A DNA stretch of 64,000 bases from JANQEU01 sp965242805 (GTDB taxonomy: Bacteria; Bacteroidota; Bacteroidia; Cytophagales; Cyclobacteriaceae): NCBI GenBank assembly GCA_965242805.1, contig CBDETD010000002.1, forward strand, positions 62,001 through 126,000. The letters are read 5' to 3'. The notes under the pieces were generated by a model. That model was not told the origin of the DNA and did not search any database. It saw only the letters and a list, made by a program, of their open reading frames with translations. The first letter of the stretch is position 1. Every line of letters begins with the position of its first letter. The position numbers and the translations under genes were made by a program. Below, piece by piece: positions 15,721-24,697 of this stretch.

Positions 15721-17955
15721 TCACTTCCACTTTCCCTTTAACATGGCCAGTTTGGCCTGAAGATCTCCATCAGGGACTTTGTCAGTCTGTGACTGCCGTT
15801 TTGGTTTGTTTTCAACCTTCTTTTTCGGTGGAGGTGAGTCACTCTTCATAGAAAGTGAGATGCGCTTCCTCGGGATGTCCACCTCGAGAACTTTGACGGA
15901 TACTTTTTGACCAAGTTTTACAACCTGGGCCGGATCCGATACATAGGAATCAGACAGGTGGCTGATATGAACCAATCCATCCTGATGTACTCCTATGTCT
16001 ACAAAAGCACCAAACTTCGTAATGTTTGTTATAATGCCAGGAAGGCGCATTCCTTCTTTCAGATCAGCGATTTCGTTGACACCTTCCTGAAACTGGAATA
16101 CTTCAAACTGTTCTCTCGGGTCTCGGCCTGGTTTGTCAAGTTCTTCCAATATGTCTTTCAAGGTTGGAAGCCCCACTTCATTAGTGACATACTGGTTGAG
16201 ATTGACACGTTTCCGAACCTCTGATTTTGTCATGAGATCCTTAATGGAAGAGCCTGTGTCCCTGGCCATTTGAGACACAGTATTATAACGTTCAGGATGA
16301 ACGGCACTAGCATCAAGTGGGTTCTCCGCATTTTGGATCCGCAAAAATCCTGCAGCCTGCTCAAATGCCTTGTCCCCCAAACGCGGAACTTTTTTCAACG
16401 ATTCCCTGGATTTAAATGGTCCGTTTTCATTGCGGTATTTTACAATGTTGTCAGCGATCTGGGGACCAAGTCCAGAAACGTAGGTAAGAAGTTGTTTGCT
16501 GGCCGTATTCAGTTCGACACCTACCTTATTGACACATGACATAACTACGTCATCCAGGGATTTTTTTAAAGCATTTTGATCTACGTCGTGTTGATATTGA
16601 CCGACACCAATAGATTTGGCATCAATTTTCACAAGTTCAGCCAGAGGGTCCATCATTCTACGTCCGATTGATATCGATCCCCGTACAGTAACGTCTTCAT
16701 TAGGGAATTCCTCACGGGCAACGTCCGAAGCAGAATAGATGGATGCCCCACTTTCATTGACCATTGCGATAATTATATTCGAGGGAAGACCCAGATTCTT
16801 AACAAATGATTCGGTTTCCCTGCTTGCGGTTCCGTTACCGATCGCAACTGCCTCAATTTTATGTTTGTCAATAAGATGTCTAATAGTAGCTCCGGCAGTT
16901 TGAACATCTTTCTGTGGTTCATTGGGGTAAATCGTCTCAAACTCCTGTAGTTTACCTTGTTTATTAAGACAGACCACTTTACAACCTGTTCTAAAACCGG
17001 GATCAACTGCCATCACGGTTTTCTGACCCAGAGGTGCTGCCATCAAAAGTTGCTTGAGGTTTTCAGCAAAGACAACAATGGCTTCCTTATCTGCTTTTCG
17101 TTTGGTCTCAACACGAACCTCCGTTTCAATACTCACACTCATAAGTCGCTTATAGCAATCCTTTATCGCTATCCTGACTTGCTTGCCGGCGTCATTGTTG
17201 GATTTGAGGAATTTTCTCTCAATCACATCAATAGCCTCATCTTCATCCGGAGCAATGGACATGGAAAGAAAACCTTCTTTCTCACCTCGACGAATGGCCA
17301 GCAGTCGATGCGAAGGAATTTTGCTTATGGGTTCTTCCCAATCAAAATAGTCTTTGTATTTGACGGCTTCAGTTCGTTTATTTTTAAGGACTTTGGAACT
17401 CACCATCCCCTTTCTCATAAAGAGTGTCCTGATCTTCTGGCGGGTCTCAGCATTTTCATTGATGATTTCCGCGATGATATCCCTGGCACCTTGGAGAGCT
17501 TCTTCTTCAGATTTAACTTCCTTGACCACGAATTTGGAAGCTTCCGTTTGGACATCAAAATTACCTTGATCGATAATCCTGGTTGCTAGGGGCTCAAGTC
17601 CTTTTTCCCGAGCAACACTAGCACGGGTTTTTCTCTTTGGACGATATGGAAGGTATAGGTCTTCCAGGGCAGACAATGTCTCCGCTTCAAGGATTTCCTT
17701 TTGTAGCTCCGGAGTAAGCTTCTCCTGTTCTTTTATGGATTTCAGAATGGCCTCCCTTCTTGTGTCTAGATCTCTTAGTTGTTGGATTCGATCCCTGATG
17801 GATGCCACTTGCTGATCATCAAGGCTACCTGTGATCTCTTTTCTATATCGGGAAATGAAAGGCACAGTAGATCCTTCTTCCAGGAGATTTATAGTTGCCT
17901 TTACCTGATTTGGCTTAATACCAAGTTCATTCGCGATTCTTACCTCGTGACGCAT
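15721..17955 (-). CDS. tex: Tex-family RNA-binding transcription accessory protein
   Basis: A 744-residue Tex protein, full length for the family. It has the helical Tex N-terminus (1-190, with FISRYRKEITGSLDD), a YqgF/RuvC-like domain at about 320-450 (MAVDPGFRTGCKVVCLN), helix-hairpin-helix units at about 485-560 (YVSGLGPQIADNIVKYR) and an S1 RNA-binding domain at about 640-708 (ITKFGAFVDIGVHQDGLVHISHLSD). The lysine-rich tail is ordinary. Tex acts in the cytoplasm on transcription complexes and nucleic acids. It appears monocistronic; the gap upstream is 140 bases and an inverted-repeat element follows its stop. Confidence 0.97.
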   Translation of the reverse strand: MRHEVRIANELGIKPNQVKATINLLEEGSTVPFISRYRKEITGSLDDQQVASIRDRIQQLRDLDTRREAILKSIKEQEKLTPELQKEILEAETLSALEDLYLPYRPKRKTRASVAREKGLEPLATRIIDQGNFDVQTEASKFVVKEVKSEEEALQGARDIIAEIINENAETRQKIRTLFMRKGMVSSKVLKNKRTEAVKYKDYFDWEEPISKIPSHRLLAIRRGEKEGFLSMSIAPDEDEAIDVIERKFLKSNNDAGKQVRIAIKDCYKRLMSVSIETEVRVETKRKADKEAIVVFAENLKQLLMAAPLGQKTVMAVDPGFRTGCKVVCLNKQGKLQEFETIYPNEPQKDVQTAGATIRHLIDKHKIEAVAIGNGTASRETESFVKNLGLPSNIIIAMVNESGASIYSASDVAREEFPNEDVTVRGSISIGRRMMDPLAELVKIDAKSIGVGQYQHDVDQNALKKSLDDVVMSCVNKVGVELNTASKQLLTYVSGLGPQIADNIVKYRNENGPFKSRESLKKVPRLGDKAFEQAAGFLRIQNAENPLDASAVHPERYNTVSQMARDTGSSIKDLMTKSEVRKRVNLNQYVTNEVGLPTLKDILEELDKPGRDPREQFEVFQFQEGVNEIADLKEGMRLPGIITNITKFGAFVDIGVHQDGLVHISHLSDSYVSDPAQVVKLGQKVSVKVLEVDIPRKRISLSMKSDSPPPKKKVENKPKRQSQTDKVPDGDLQAKLAMLKGKWK

Positions 17956-18094
17956 GCTTCATATTTTGGAACATCAAAAATAGGAGAGAGATGGAACATC
18001 GTATACGGGTGTGGAAAACTATTGATAGAAAATAAGCATTGTGGATTACTTAGGATTTAAGATCAATGATCAGCCTTACTCCATAAAGGAGACG

Positions 18095-18838
18095 CTACGA
18101 TCTATTCCATCTCAAAAAATTATAGGACACCTGGACACCAAAGGAGAAAAATCTGGCATTATGAAGGTAAGTCACGTTCCTGGGGACGTCTGAATTGAAT
18201 TGATATCTCATCCTGGTTTTTCCGATGCCTGATTGTAGTGGACCTCGTAATGCCGCTGAGATCCCAATAGACCATCTTTCGCTGATATGTGATCTTGTCC
18301 GTAGTCCTACTTCAATCAATCCAAGCATGGGAACGGCTGTTTGTTCTGTTGCTGAATAGCTGAAATTGTTACCAAAACCATCGGGCCCACCTCCTGTCTC
18401 ACTGATGTTGGGATCGGATTTATACCCAAAACCTGGTACGAGGACGTATCCGAAAAGTGGCGACAAGGTCACATTTTTACTCAGGTTGTAGTTGAAATGA
18501 ACTTTCAGTGGAATTTCGAAAACAAATTTTTCTGTATATCCAAGGCTGTTTAGTGGCCTTTGATAATAGTCAGTTGAGTCAAAGTTCAATTGGACTCCTT
18601 GTCGGTAGTTTTGTGCTCGCAATCCAATTGAAAGTGAGATCCTTCCCTTCAATTCCTGTTCTACTTGTATTCCGAGCATAGGATCATTCCACCTGATCGA
18701 TTGGAATAAAGGATTTGGTGATGCTTTTTGAGTATGTAGACTATTGCCAATATCAATACTTAAGTAAGTCCTTTGTTGACAGATTGCGGTAGATACAGAA
18801 AACAGAAATAATGCAAAAAGGGTAGGTAGTCGGAACAT
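18095..18838 (-). CDS. Outer-membrane beta-barrel protein
   Basis: A 247-residue exported protein with a signal peptide (1-21, ending AICQ) and a run of amphipathic strands ending in aromatic residues (LSIGLRAQNYRQGVQLNF, KVHFNYNLSKNVTLSPLFGYVL, FFSFGVQVSYNFLRW). This fits the PorT-like outer-membrane beta-barrel type common in Bacteroidota. Barrel topology is likely; cargo or function unknown. It lies between tex and a symporter gene, all on the minus strand, with about 80 bases to the symporter. Confidence 0.7.
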   Translation of the reverse strand: MFRLPTLFALFLFSVSTAICQQRTYLSIDIGNSLHTQKASPNPLFQSIRWNDPMLGIQVEQELKGRISLSIGLRAQNYRQGVQLNFDSTDYYQRPLNSLGYTEKFVFEIPLKVHFNYNLSKNVTLSPLFGYVLVPGFGYKSDPNISETGGGPDGFGNNFSYSATEQTAVPMLGLIEVGLRTRSHISERWSIGISAALRGPLQSGIGKTRMRYQFNSDVPRNVTYLHNARFFSFGVQVSYNFLRWNRS

Positions 18839-18917
18839 AAAAAGAAGGTAAATCAGTTAAGATTTCAGGACTAAAACGCTCTTTGCCATCTAATAGTATT
18901 GAGGATCACTGGTCTGA

Positions 18918-20126
18918 TTATTCCTCGGAGGTTTTATTCCTAAATTGAACATTCTGCCACCTGGACACTAAGGACGCAGTTGTCATTGTTCCCATTATAT
19001 TGACTCCGGTCCGTGGCATATCAAGAAGAGGATCTATACCCACAAGGAGAGCAAAACCTGCTGCAACCTGATTTGGATCCATTCCGGAAGATCCCAGGGC
19101 TGCTACCAATGCAAGTATTGAACCCCTTGGGCCGAAAACGGATTTCCCCGCTATGTAAAGTGTAATAAAGAATGCCAGATACCCTTGATCGATAAGGTTG
19201 CCGTCTCCAGCTTGCAAAAGAAACATCCCAGCAACTCCAATGAAGAGGGTGCTGCCTGGAAGGTTAAATGGTCCGGTGAATAGAGCGAAAGATGCAATAG
19301 GGGTTGGTATCTTCAATTTCTCCAGGTTTTCCAATGCTACCGGCCAGGAGGCATTCACAGAAGAAGTCGAGAAAGCTATTAAGACAGGTTCTTTCAAGGC
19401 TTTGATAAATTCTATCAATGGAATCCTGGAATATAGTAGTAGTGTTGGCAGTATTACCAAAATGATAACTGCCAGTCCAATGTAGGTGGCAATTATTAGT
19501 TTAACGAAAGTCTCCCCAACCACAAATCCATGTTCACCTACAATAGCGGCAATTGCTCCGGCTACACCAATAGGTGCTGCAAACATTACTATATGTGTTA
19601 GTTTGAAGCTCACATCCAACAACGAACGACAAAATGTAAGTACAGGAGTCCCTTTATCTCCTGCAAGGTTGACGGCGATCCCAAAGAGAACTGAAAAGAT
19701 GACGACCTGGATGATGTTGTTACTCGCCATAGCGGCCAAAGCGCTTTTCGGGACAATTTGTAACCATAAGGGTTCGGGTAACGTCGGTTCAGGATCAATG
19801 GTAGTGCCAATGGAAATGCTTTCGCCGGGCTGAAACCAATGACCCAAAAGCAATCCCAGGGCAAGCATAAGAGCTGTAAAAACGAAAGCGAACCCTAGTG
19901 TTTGCCAGGCTATTGAGCCAATTCTTTTAATTGGTCCACTTCCAGCCATGGCTACAACCAATGCAGAAAAAACCAGAGGTACCACAATCATGAGCATCAG
20001 GTGAATAAATATGGTGGCCAGAGGCCTTAGACTCATTCCAAACTCAGGCCAAAATCCACCAATAACAGCACCTATGATCATTCCGAGGAGGATCCAAAAT
20101 GTTAGTTTATTCTGTTTAATTAACAT
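18918..20126 (-). CDS. Dicarboxylate/amino acid:cation symporter family (GltP/DctA type)
   Basis: A 402-residue DAACS-family transporter with the usual eight helices and two re-entrant hairpins. The serine-rich hairpin FSTSSVNASWPVALENL and the DMPRTGVNIMG segment identify the family. Two signature positions differ from characterised members: the NMDGT motif reads NLPGS (Asn288 onward), and the NVxGD motif ends in Thr380 instead of Asp. These residues normally bind sodium and the substrate carboxylate or amino group, so cation coupling and substrate are probably changed. It is inner-membrane and stands between a barrel protein and a metallo-beta-lactamase-fold protein. Confidence 0.88.
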   Translation of the reverse strand: MLIKQNKLTFWILLGMIIGAVIGGFWPEFGMSLRPLATIFIHLMLMIVVPLVFSALVVAMAGSGPIKRIGSIAWQTLGFAFVFTALMLALGLLLGHWFQPGESISIGTTIDPEPTLPEPLWLQIVPKSALAAMASNNIIQVVIFSVLFGIAVNLAGDKGTPVLTFCRSLLDVSFKLTHIVMFAAPIGVAGAIAAIVGEHGFVVGETFVKLIIATYIGLAVIILVILPTLLLYSRIPLIEFIKALKEPVLIAFSTSSVNASWPVALENLEKLKIPTPIASFALFTGPFNLPGSTLFIGVAGMFLLQAGDGNLIDQGYLAFFITLYIAGKSVFGPRGSILALVAALGSSGMDPNQVAAGFALLVGIDPLLDMPRTGVNIMGTMTTASLVSRWQNVQFRNKTSEE

Positions 20127-20175
20127 GGACCTCCTGTGGGCTTAATGTTACCAGGGACTGCTGTGTCTTTTCTCT

Positions 20176-21102
20176 TCATCTTAGAGATATAGTTCCCAAA
20201 TGCTCCGGAATGATGACCTTGGTTTCAGGTGATAATGTTTTGACATCATTCTTGAATGGGATCAGTTTGGAATCAACGGATGCCTGTTGTGAGAATCCAT
20301 AGGGAAGTCGGAAATTGTCCCAGTGAGTTGGAATTATAATTTTTGGGTAGTTTGTGACCTTCAAAAGTCGTTCGTTGTACTTATATAATCCCAATTGGGA
20401 CCGATTCACACCTGCCAGTAGTATGTCAGGTTCTATTCCCATCAACTCCCTCTCTATAAAATTCATGGATCCCATTGTCAGTACATTATGATTTTGAAAT
20501 CTTGCTAAAAACATTAGAGATCCACCTTCGATGAAATCAGATACCTTGAGAGGTGCTTTGGGAACCTCATTGTATGTTCGACTATCGATATAGTGCTTAT
20601 TGTTTAAAGCAGAATGAATACCTGGAATAACCCGGATGGCAAAGTTCTCAAATTGATAATCTTCTCCACCTTTCACAGGGTATAGCTGATCATTAGGTAT
20701 ACCATAGGCCCTCAAAATATTGCAGGTGGTTTCCGTCCCTATTACTTTGGCACCTGTTTTCTGTGCTATATAGGGGACATCCGCCAAATGATCAAAATGT
20801 GAATGGTGAACCAATATGAAGTCGGCATCGGAAACGAGGCTATCTATACCTACCGTGTCAGAGACAAAATAGTCCGACCTTTCAACGGTTTTTCTAGTAT
20901 CATCAGGACTGATTCCTGGACCGGTTCCTAGTTTTAACCTTGATATGTAGGGGTCGATTAGAACGGAAATCGTACCATCAGTGATCTGCCAACCAGCGGT
21001 TCCAAGGTATTTCAATTTGATTTCATCTTCTTGCGCAAACAAGATGAGACTGGTAATCAAAATAAGATTGACTGACAGAAGATATTTTTTGATGTGGTTC
21101 AT
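20176..21102 (-). CDS. Exported MBL-fold metallohydrolase, UlaG-like
   Basis: A 308-residue metallo-beta-lactamase-fold hydrolase related to UlaG-type lactonases. The signal peptide is residues 1-23 (ending LFAQ). The zinc motif HxHxDH is at 100-105 (HSHFDH preceded by His100), and further metal ligands lie in IPGIHSA and IIPTHWDN. Export suggests a periplasmic or surface role. Its ATG lies four bases after the stop of the VCBS protein gene, so the two are co-transcribed. The substrate is not predictable. Confidence 0.82.
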   Translation of the reverse strand: MNHIKKYLLSVNLILITSLILFAQEDEIKLKYLGTAGWQITDGTISVLIDPYISRLKLGTGPGISPDDTRKTVERSDYFVSDTVGIDSLVSDADFILVHHSHFDHLADVPYIAQKTGAKVIGTETTCNILRAYGIPNDQLYPVKGGEDYQFENFAIRVIPGIHSALNNKHYIDSRTYNEVPKAPLKVSDFIEGGSLMFLARFQNHNVLTMGSMNFIERELMGIEPDILLAGVNRSQLGLYKYNERLLKVTNYPKIIIPTHWDNFRLPYGFSQQASVDSKLIPFKNDVKTLSPETKVIIPEHLGTISLR

Positions 21103-21106
21103 GTTT

Positions 21107-22231
21107 TCATTTCTTTTTTCTTGCCATGTAGTAGCGATTCATTTGGTCGGAGTTGGCTTCAATTATATCAGGAAAACCATCATTGTTCAAATCTGATGCA
21201 ATTATGTCATAGGTACGAGAAGGTTTATCAGATAAAGGCCTTCTTACCCACTTCATTCCACCTTTTCGGTTGAGGAAAACTACGTTGGGATTCCTGTTGT
21301 TTCCGGTAATAATATCGAGTTCATTGTCATTGTCCAGGTCCATCACGGCGACTGAATAGGTATCTTCCGTTTTACTATCAAGGAGTAAGGAACTGGTGAA
21401 GGGTTTTTCCGAACCTCCAAAGTAGATCACATTTTCACTACCGATATTAGCTGTAACAATGTCGAGGAAACCGTCCCCATTCAGATCCCCAACACCTACT
21501 GACCGAGTATCGTCATTACCGCTTCCAAAGGGAATATTTTCCGTGAACTCCAGGTTACCATCGTTTAGATATACATAATTGGTTTGCCCGTCCCTATTGG
21601 CCAGAATCAAGTCAAGATCACCATCATTATCCATGTCAGCTACTTCGACATCAATGGTTGAATCATCCTGAGATCCAAATGACCTATTCTCGGAAAAGAT
21701 TCCCTTCCCATCATTAAGACAGATCTCATTTGCTCGACCTCTGTTTGTGATCAGTATATCCACAGATCCGTCCTGATTGATGTCAACCAAGGTGATATTT
21801 CGAGTAGGAGCGTATTCCTGACCAAAAGGTGCTCCCTGGGAGAAGGTTCCCTGACCATCATTTATGTAAGTGCTATTCGGAGCCATATCATTGCCAACTG
21901 CAACATCAAGGTCACCATCTCCGTCGAGGTCAGCTAATTCGGCAGCGTAGGATGTGGATCGTTGGTTACCTAAATTTCTTTCGATAGTGAAGATCCCACG
22001 ACCATTGTTTATGAAGACCCGGTTTTGCCCCGGCCAATGCCTTCCATTGGCTAGAATAATATCCTGATCACCATCGTTATCTATATCACCCGTTGCGACA
22101 GAGGCTGTTCGTTCGTTATAAGTGCCCAGAATTAATCTTCCACTTCCAATCCATTCAATACTCTGGGTTATTCCATCATGACAGATTAAGAGTAGGACAA
22201 GAACAAATGATTTCATATGATTACTGATCAT
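21107..22231 (-). CDS. VCBS/FG-GAP repeat propeller protein
   Basis: A 374-residue exported protein made of seven or so VCBS-type repeats (DIDNDGDQDIILANG, DLDGDGDLDVAVGND, DINQDGSVDILITN, DMDNDGDLDLILAN and others), each with a calcium-binding-like acidic loop. It should fold as a seven-bladed propeller and nothing else is attached. Residues 1-22 form a signal peptide ending in GITQ. It heads a two-gene unit with the MBL hydrolase. Unlike the protein at 12871 it lacks an UnbV domain. Confidence 0.82.
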   Translation of the reverse strand: MISNHMKSFVLVLLLICHDGITQSIEWIGSGRLILGTYNERTASVATGDIDNDGDQDIILANGRHWPGQNRVFINNGRGIFTIERNLGNQRSTSYAAELADLDGDGDLDVAVGNDMAPNSTYINDGQGTFSQGAPFGQEYAPTRNITLVDINQDGSVDILITNRGRANEICLNDGKGIFSENRSFGSQDDSTIDVEVADMDNDGDLDLILANRDGQTNYVYLNDGNLEFTENIPFGSGNDDTRSVGVGDLNGDGFLDIVTANIGSENVIYFGGSEKPFTSSLLLDSKTEDTYSVAVMDLDNDNELDIITGNNRNPNVVFLNRKGGMKWVRRPLSDKPSRTYDIIASDLNNDGFPDIIEANSDQMNRYYMARKKK

Positions 22232-22304
22232 ATTCTGAAATTAATCAAAATGCTAACAATCAGTGCCTTCCTATTTTATGTATGGTACAGGACTGGGTCT
22301 AATT

Positions 22305-23030
22305 TTATGTTTGGCTTTCAGGATCAAACCGTCTATTTGCCTCCTCCAGAATCTCTACTGTGGCAGTAGCACCCACTCTGGTAACTCCCAGTTGTTTTAC
22401 TGCCAACAGATCATCCAACGTCCGTATCCCGCCTGCAGCTTTGATTTGAACTTCAGGTTTGGAGTATTTTCTCATCAACTTAAGATCCTCATGGGTTGCT
22501 CCCTTATACGAATATTTTCCATCCTCACCTTTGACGAATCCGTAGCCTGTTGAAGTTTTCACAAAATCAACACCAACCTCGGAGCAGATCTCACAGAGTC
22601 GGATCTTGATGGTGTCACCTGGTAGGTAATCGTTTTCGAAAATAACTTTGAGAACCGCTCCGTGGTGATGTGTAGTTTTGCAAACTTCCGAGATCTCTTT
22701 TTCAAGATATTCCCAGTCGCCTTGCAGCGCCTTACCAATGTTGATCACCAGATCAATTTCCTTTGCACCGTCAATGCATGCTTGGTTTGTTTCAGAAACC
22801 TTTGTGGAAACTGTCGAATTACCATGGGGAAATCCCACTACTGTGCCCACCAGAACGTCAGAACCAGCCAATGCCTCCACAGCCATTTTGACGGCATAAG
22901 GCTTTATGCAGACGGAGGCCACATTGAACCTTTTGGCGATACCACAACCTTCGAGAAGCTCCCCATCGGTCATGGTGGGGTGAAGGAGAGAGTGGTCAAT
23001 CATTTTTGCAAGTTCTGACGGTTTACTCAC
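22305..23030 (-). CDS. deoC: Deoxyribose-phosphate aldolase
   Basis: A 241-residue DeoC that cleaves 2-deoxyribose-5-phosphate to acetaldehyde and glyceraldehyde-3-phosphate in nucleoside salvage. The Schiff-base lysine is Lys158 in VDFVKTSTGYG, the second active-site lysine is Lys197 in IKAAGGIRT, and the catalytic Asp is Asp93 in EIDLVINIG. The length is usual for the bacterial form. No other nucleoside genes are adjacent; its neighbours are a VCBS protein and a GH16 enzyme. Cytoplasmic. Confidence 0.96.
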   Translation of the reverse strand: MSKPSELAKMIDHSLLHPTMTDGELLEGCGIAKRFNVASVCIKPYAVKMAVEALAGSDVLVGTVVGFPHGNSTVSTKVSETNQACIDGAKEIDLVINIGKALQGDWEYLEKEISEVCKTTHHHGAVLKVIFENDYLPGDTIKIRLCEICSEVGVDFVKTSTGYGFVKGEDGKYSYKGATHEDLKLMRKYSKPEVQIKAAGGIRTLDDLLAVKQLGVTRVGATATVEILEEANRRFDPESQT

Positions 23031-23095
23031 GGGTGAATATGGTATTGGATCTGCAAAATCTGTTGAAATGAATTATCCTTTGACTTCAGGTCCTA

Positions 23096-23944
23096 TTATA
23101 TTCGATATTCGTGCTTTACCCAGTCTACTTCCATGACCCACTCACCGGTCATCGGAGAGTCCGTGATCTTCGCGAAATTTAGAATAGCAAACATGGGCTC
23201 AGGATATTTGTCACCTTCACCCTCATTACGGTAGACTTCTTCGCCATCAAGTCTGTAAACCAGGTCACTTCCTTCCCATTCGACACTGTATTCATGAAAC
23301 TCATTAAGTGTAACGGGGAAATTTCTACGTTGACTTTCCCAGTCTCCTTTGTCACATTCACCCAGACTGACAATGGCTCCTGTCGTGAACTCATCTTTCA
23401 TGTGATCACCGTGATGTTCAAAGATGTCGATCTCTCCGGATCCGGTCAATGGCCAGCAAATATTCTCATCATCTTCCTGGACAGGAGGTTCATTGTTTTG
23501 TGCGCCTAACAACCACCACGCGGGGAACATGCTTGCCTCGCCATTGCTCGAAAGCTTGAGTCGGGCCGTCCACCTGCCTTTCACAAATTCCTTGCGATTC
23601 TTGGAGCAAATACGACCAGCAACATATTCAGTATCAGGGTGTTGATTGCCATGTTTATCAAAATTGTCACAAGGTCGCTTTTCACCAATGTTGACCACTT
23701 TGATCTTTAATGTGCCATCACTTACTTCCCTGGTCCCAAATTCACCGTCGGGTACGTAACAATGATTTTCATTGTTAACCCAGATCCGTTGATCCTGCCA
23801 GTTGTCCGAATTGAAAGTCTCGAAATCATCGAAAAAATCTACCTCCCAATCTTTTATCTCTTCAGAGGTTGTTTTGCTTCCACTTGTGCATCCCATGGTC
23901 AATACAATTAGAGTAATTATCAGAACAGTTGAAATGTGCTTCAT
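23096..23944 (-). CDS. GH16 family glycoside hydrolase lipoprotein
   Basis: A 282-residue exported endo-glycanase of family GH16, which includes laminarinases, agarases and carrageenases. The lipobox TMGC gives a lipidated Cys19. The catalytic signature ExDxxE is at 171-176 (EIDIFE): Glu171 nucleophile and Glu176 acid/base, with FPAWWLLG just upstream. The EIDIFE form without an extra residue fits the laminarinase/lichenase-like branch, but subfamily calling needs alignment. It is probably on the cell surface, supplying oligosaccharides. No SusC/D pair lies beside it. Confidence 0.88.
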   Translation of the reverse strand: MKHISTVLIITLIVLTMGCTSGSKTTSEEIKDWEVDFFDDFETFNSDNWQDQRIWVNNENHCYVPDGEFGTREVSDGTLKIKVVNIGEKRPCDNFDKHGNQHPDTEYVAGRICSKNRKEFVKGRWTARLKLSSNGEASMFPAWWLLGAQNNEPPVQEDDENICWPLTGSGEIDIFEHHGDHMKDEFTTGAIVSLGECDKGDWESQRRNFPVTLNEFHEYSVEWEGSDLVYRLDGEEVYRNEGEGDKYPEPMFAILNFAKITDSPMTGEWVMEVDWVKHEYRI

Positions 23945-24157
23945 AAGTAGTTTTTTAAATTTTTATTTCAAGATCAATTAAGGTGGCCGTGTTATTGCTA
24001 AACTAGCCATTCATCTATTGAATAGAGCTATTGTCCATTAAAATTCTTGAAATAAGAGGTAGGATGAAATTGGGATTTTCTAACAATAAGAATCAAAGTG
24101 CAATTTCACATTCCACTGCTAACTGATCAGAGCTCGCAAAACATCAATGGCATAAGA

Positions 24158-24679
24158 CTATCTTGATGAGAGTAGTTTGTTTAGTGAACTTATTGTTGCC
24201 AGGTGATGATCGTCATGTTCAGCAACAAAAAGGAAGAGGTCAATAATTCGCATGGGCGTTTTTAGCCTTGGGTGAAGAGCGGATTTACGGATGTCGTTTG
24301 TAGATAGTGAACTTAAGCTTGTCAGGGTCTCTGATCGAACTTTTAGGAAACTTTCAAGTAAGTCATCGATGTCCTTTTCATTGTGGTTTGCAAGATCCGT
24401 TTTTTTATTTTCCAGATCCGCAGGAGTTAATACTTCTTTATCATTCATAATATCCCTCAGTCTCCCTTGCCATAATGGTTCAAGATCAATTAGATGACCT
24501 AGATTTTCCTGGATTGACCATTTTCCATCCGGTTTTAGAGTTAAGTGAACTGCCGAAATGTTGTCTAGCTTATGCCTCAATAGTATTGGTGTGCCCTTAA
24601 GTCTTTCAATGATTGAAGGAAAGTTGTTCTCATTCGAACTGAAATCGAATTTTCTATCAAACCATCTTGTTCGTTCCAT
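24158..24679 (-). CDS. DinB-like four-helix protein
   Basis: A 173-residue DinB/YfiT-like superfamily protein, a four-helix bundle that usually carries a metal bound by three histidines. Visible candidates are His in NLGHLIDLEPLW and in EHDDHHLATI near the C-terminus. Such proteins are often thiol-dependent metalloenzymes, for example bacillithiol transferases. The stop lies in a minus-strand pair with the aminotransferase 18 bases upstream, so the two are likely co-transcribed. Substrate unknown. Confidence 0.8.
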   Translation of the reverse strand: MERTRWFDRKFDFSSNENNFPSIIERLKGTPILLRHKLDNISAVHLTLKPDGKWSIQENLGHLIDLEPLWQGRLRDIMNDKEVLTPADLENKKTDLANHNEKDIDDLLESFLKVRSETLTSLSSLSTNDIRKSALHPRLKTPMRIIDLFLFVAEHDDHHLATISSLNKLLSSR

Positions 24680-24697
24680 TTTAGGATCTATTTTGAG

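Noticed and set aside
16957..17589. 210-codon plus-strand frame
   Set aside because: It lies fully antisense to tex, which is intact and strongly recognisable.
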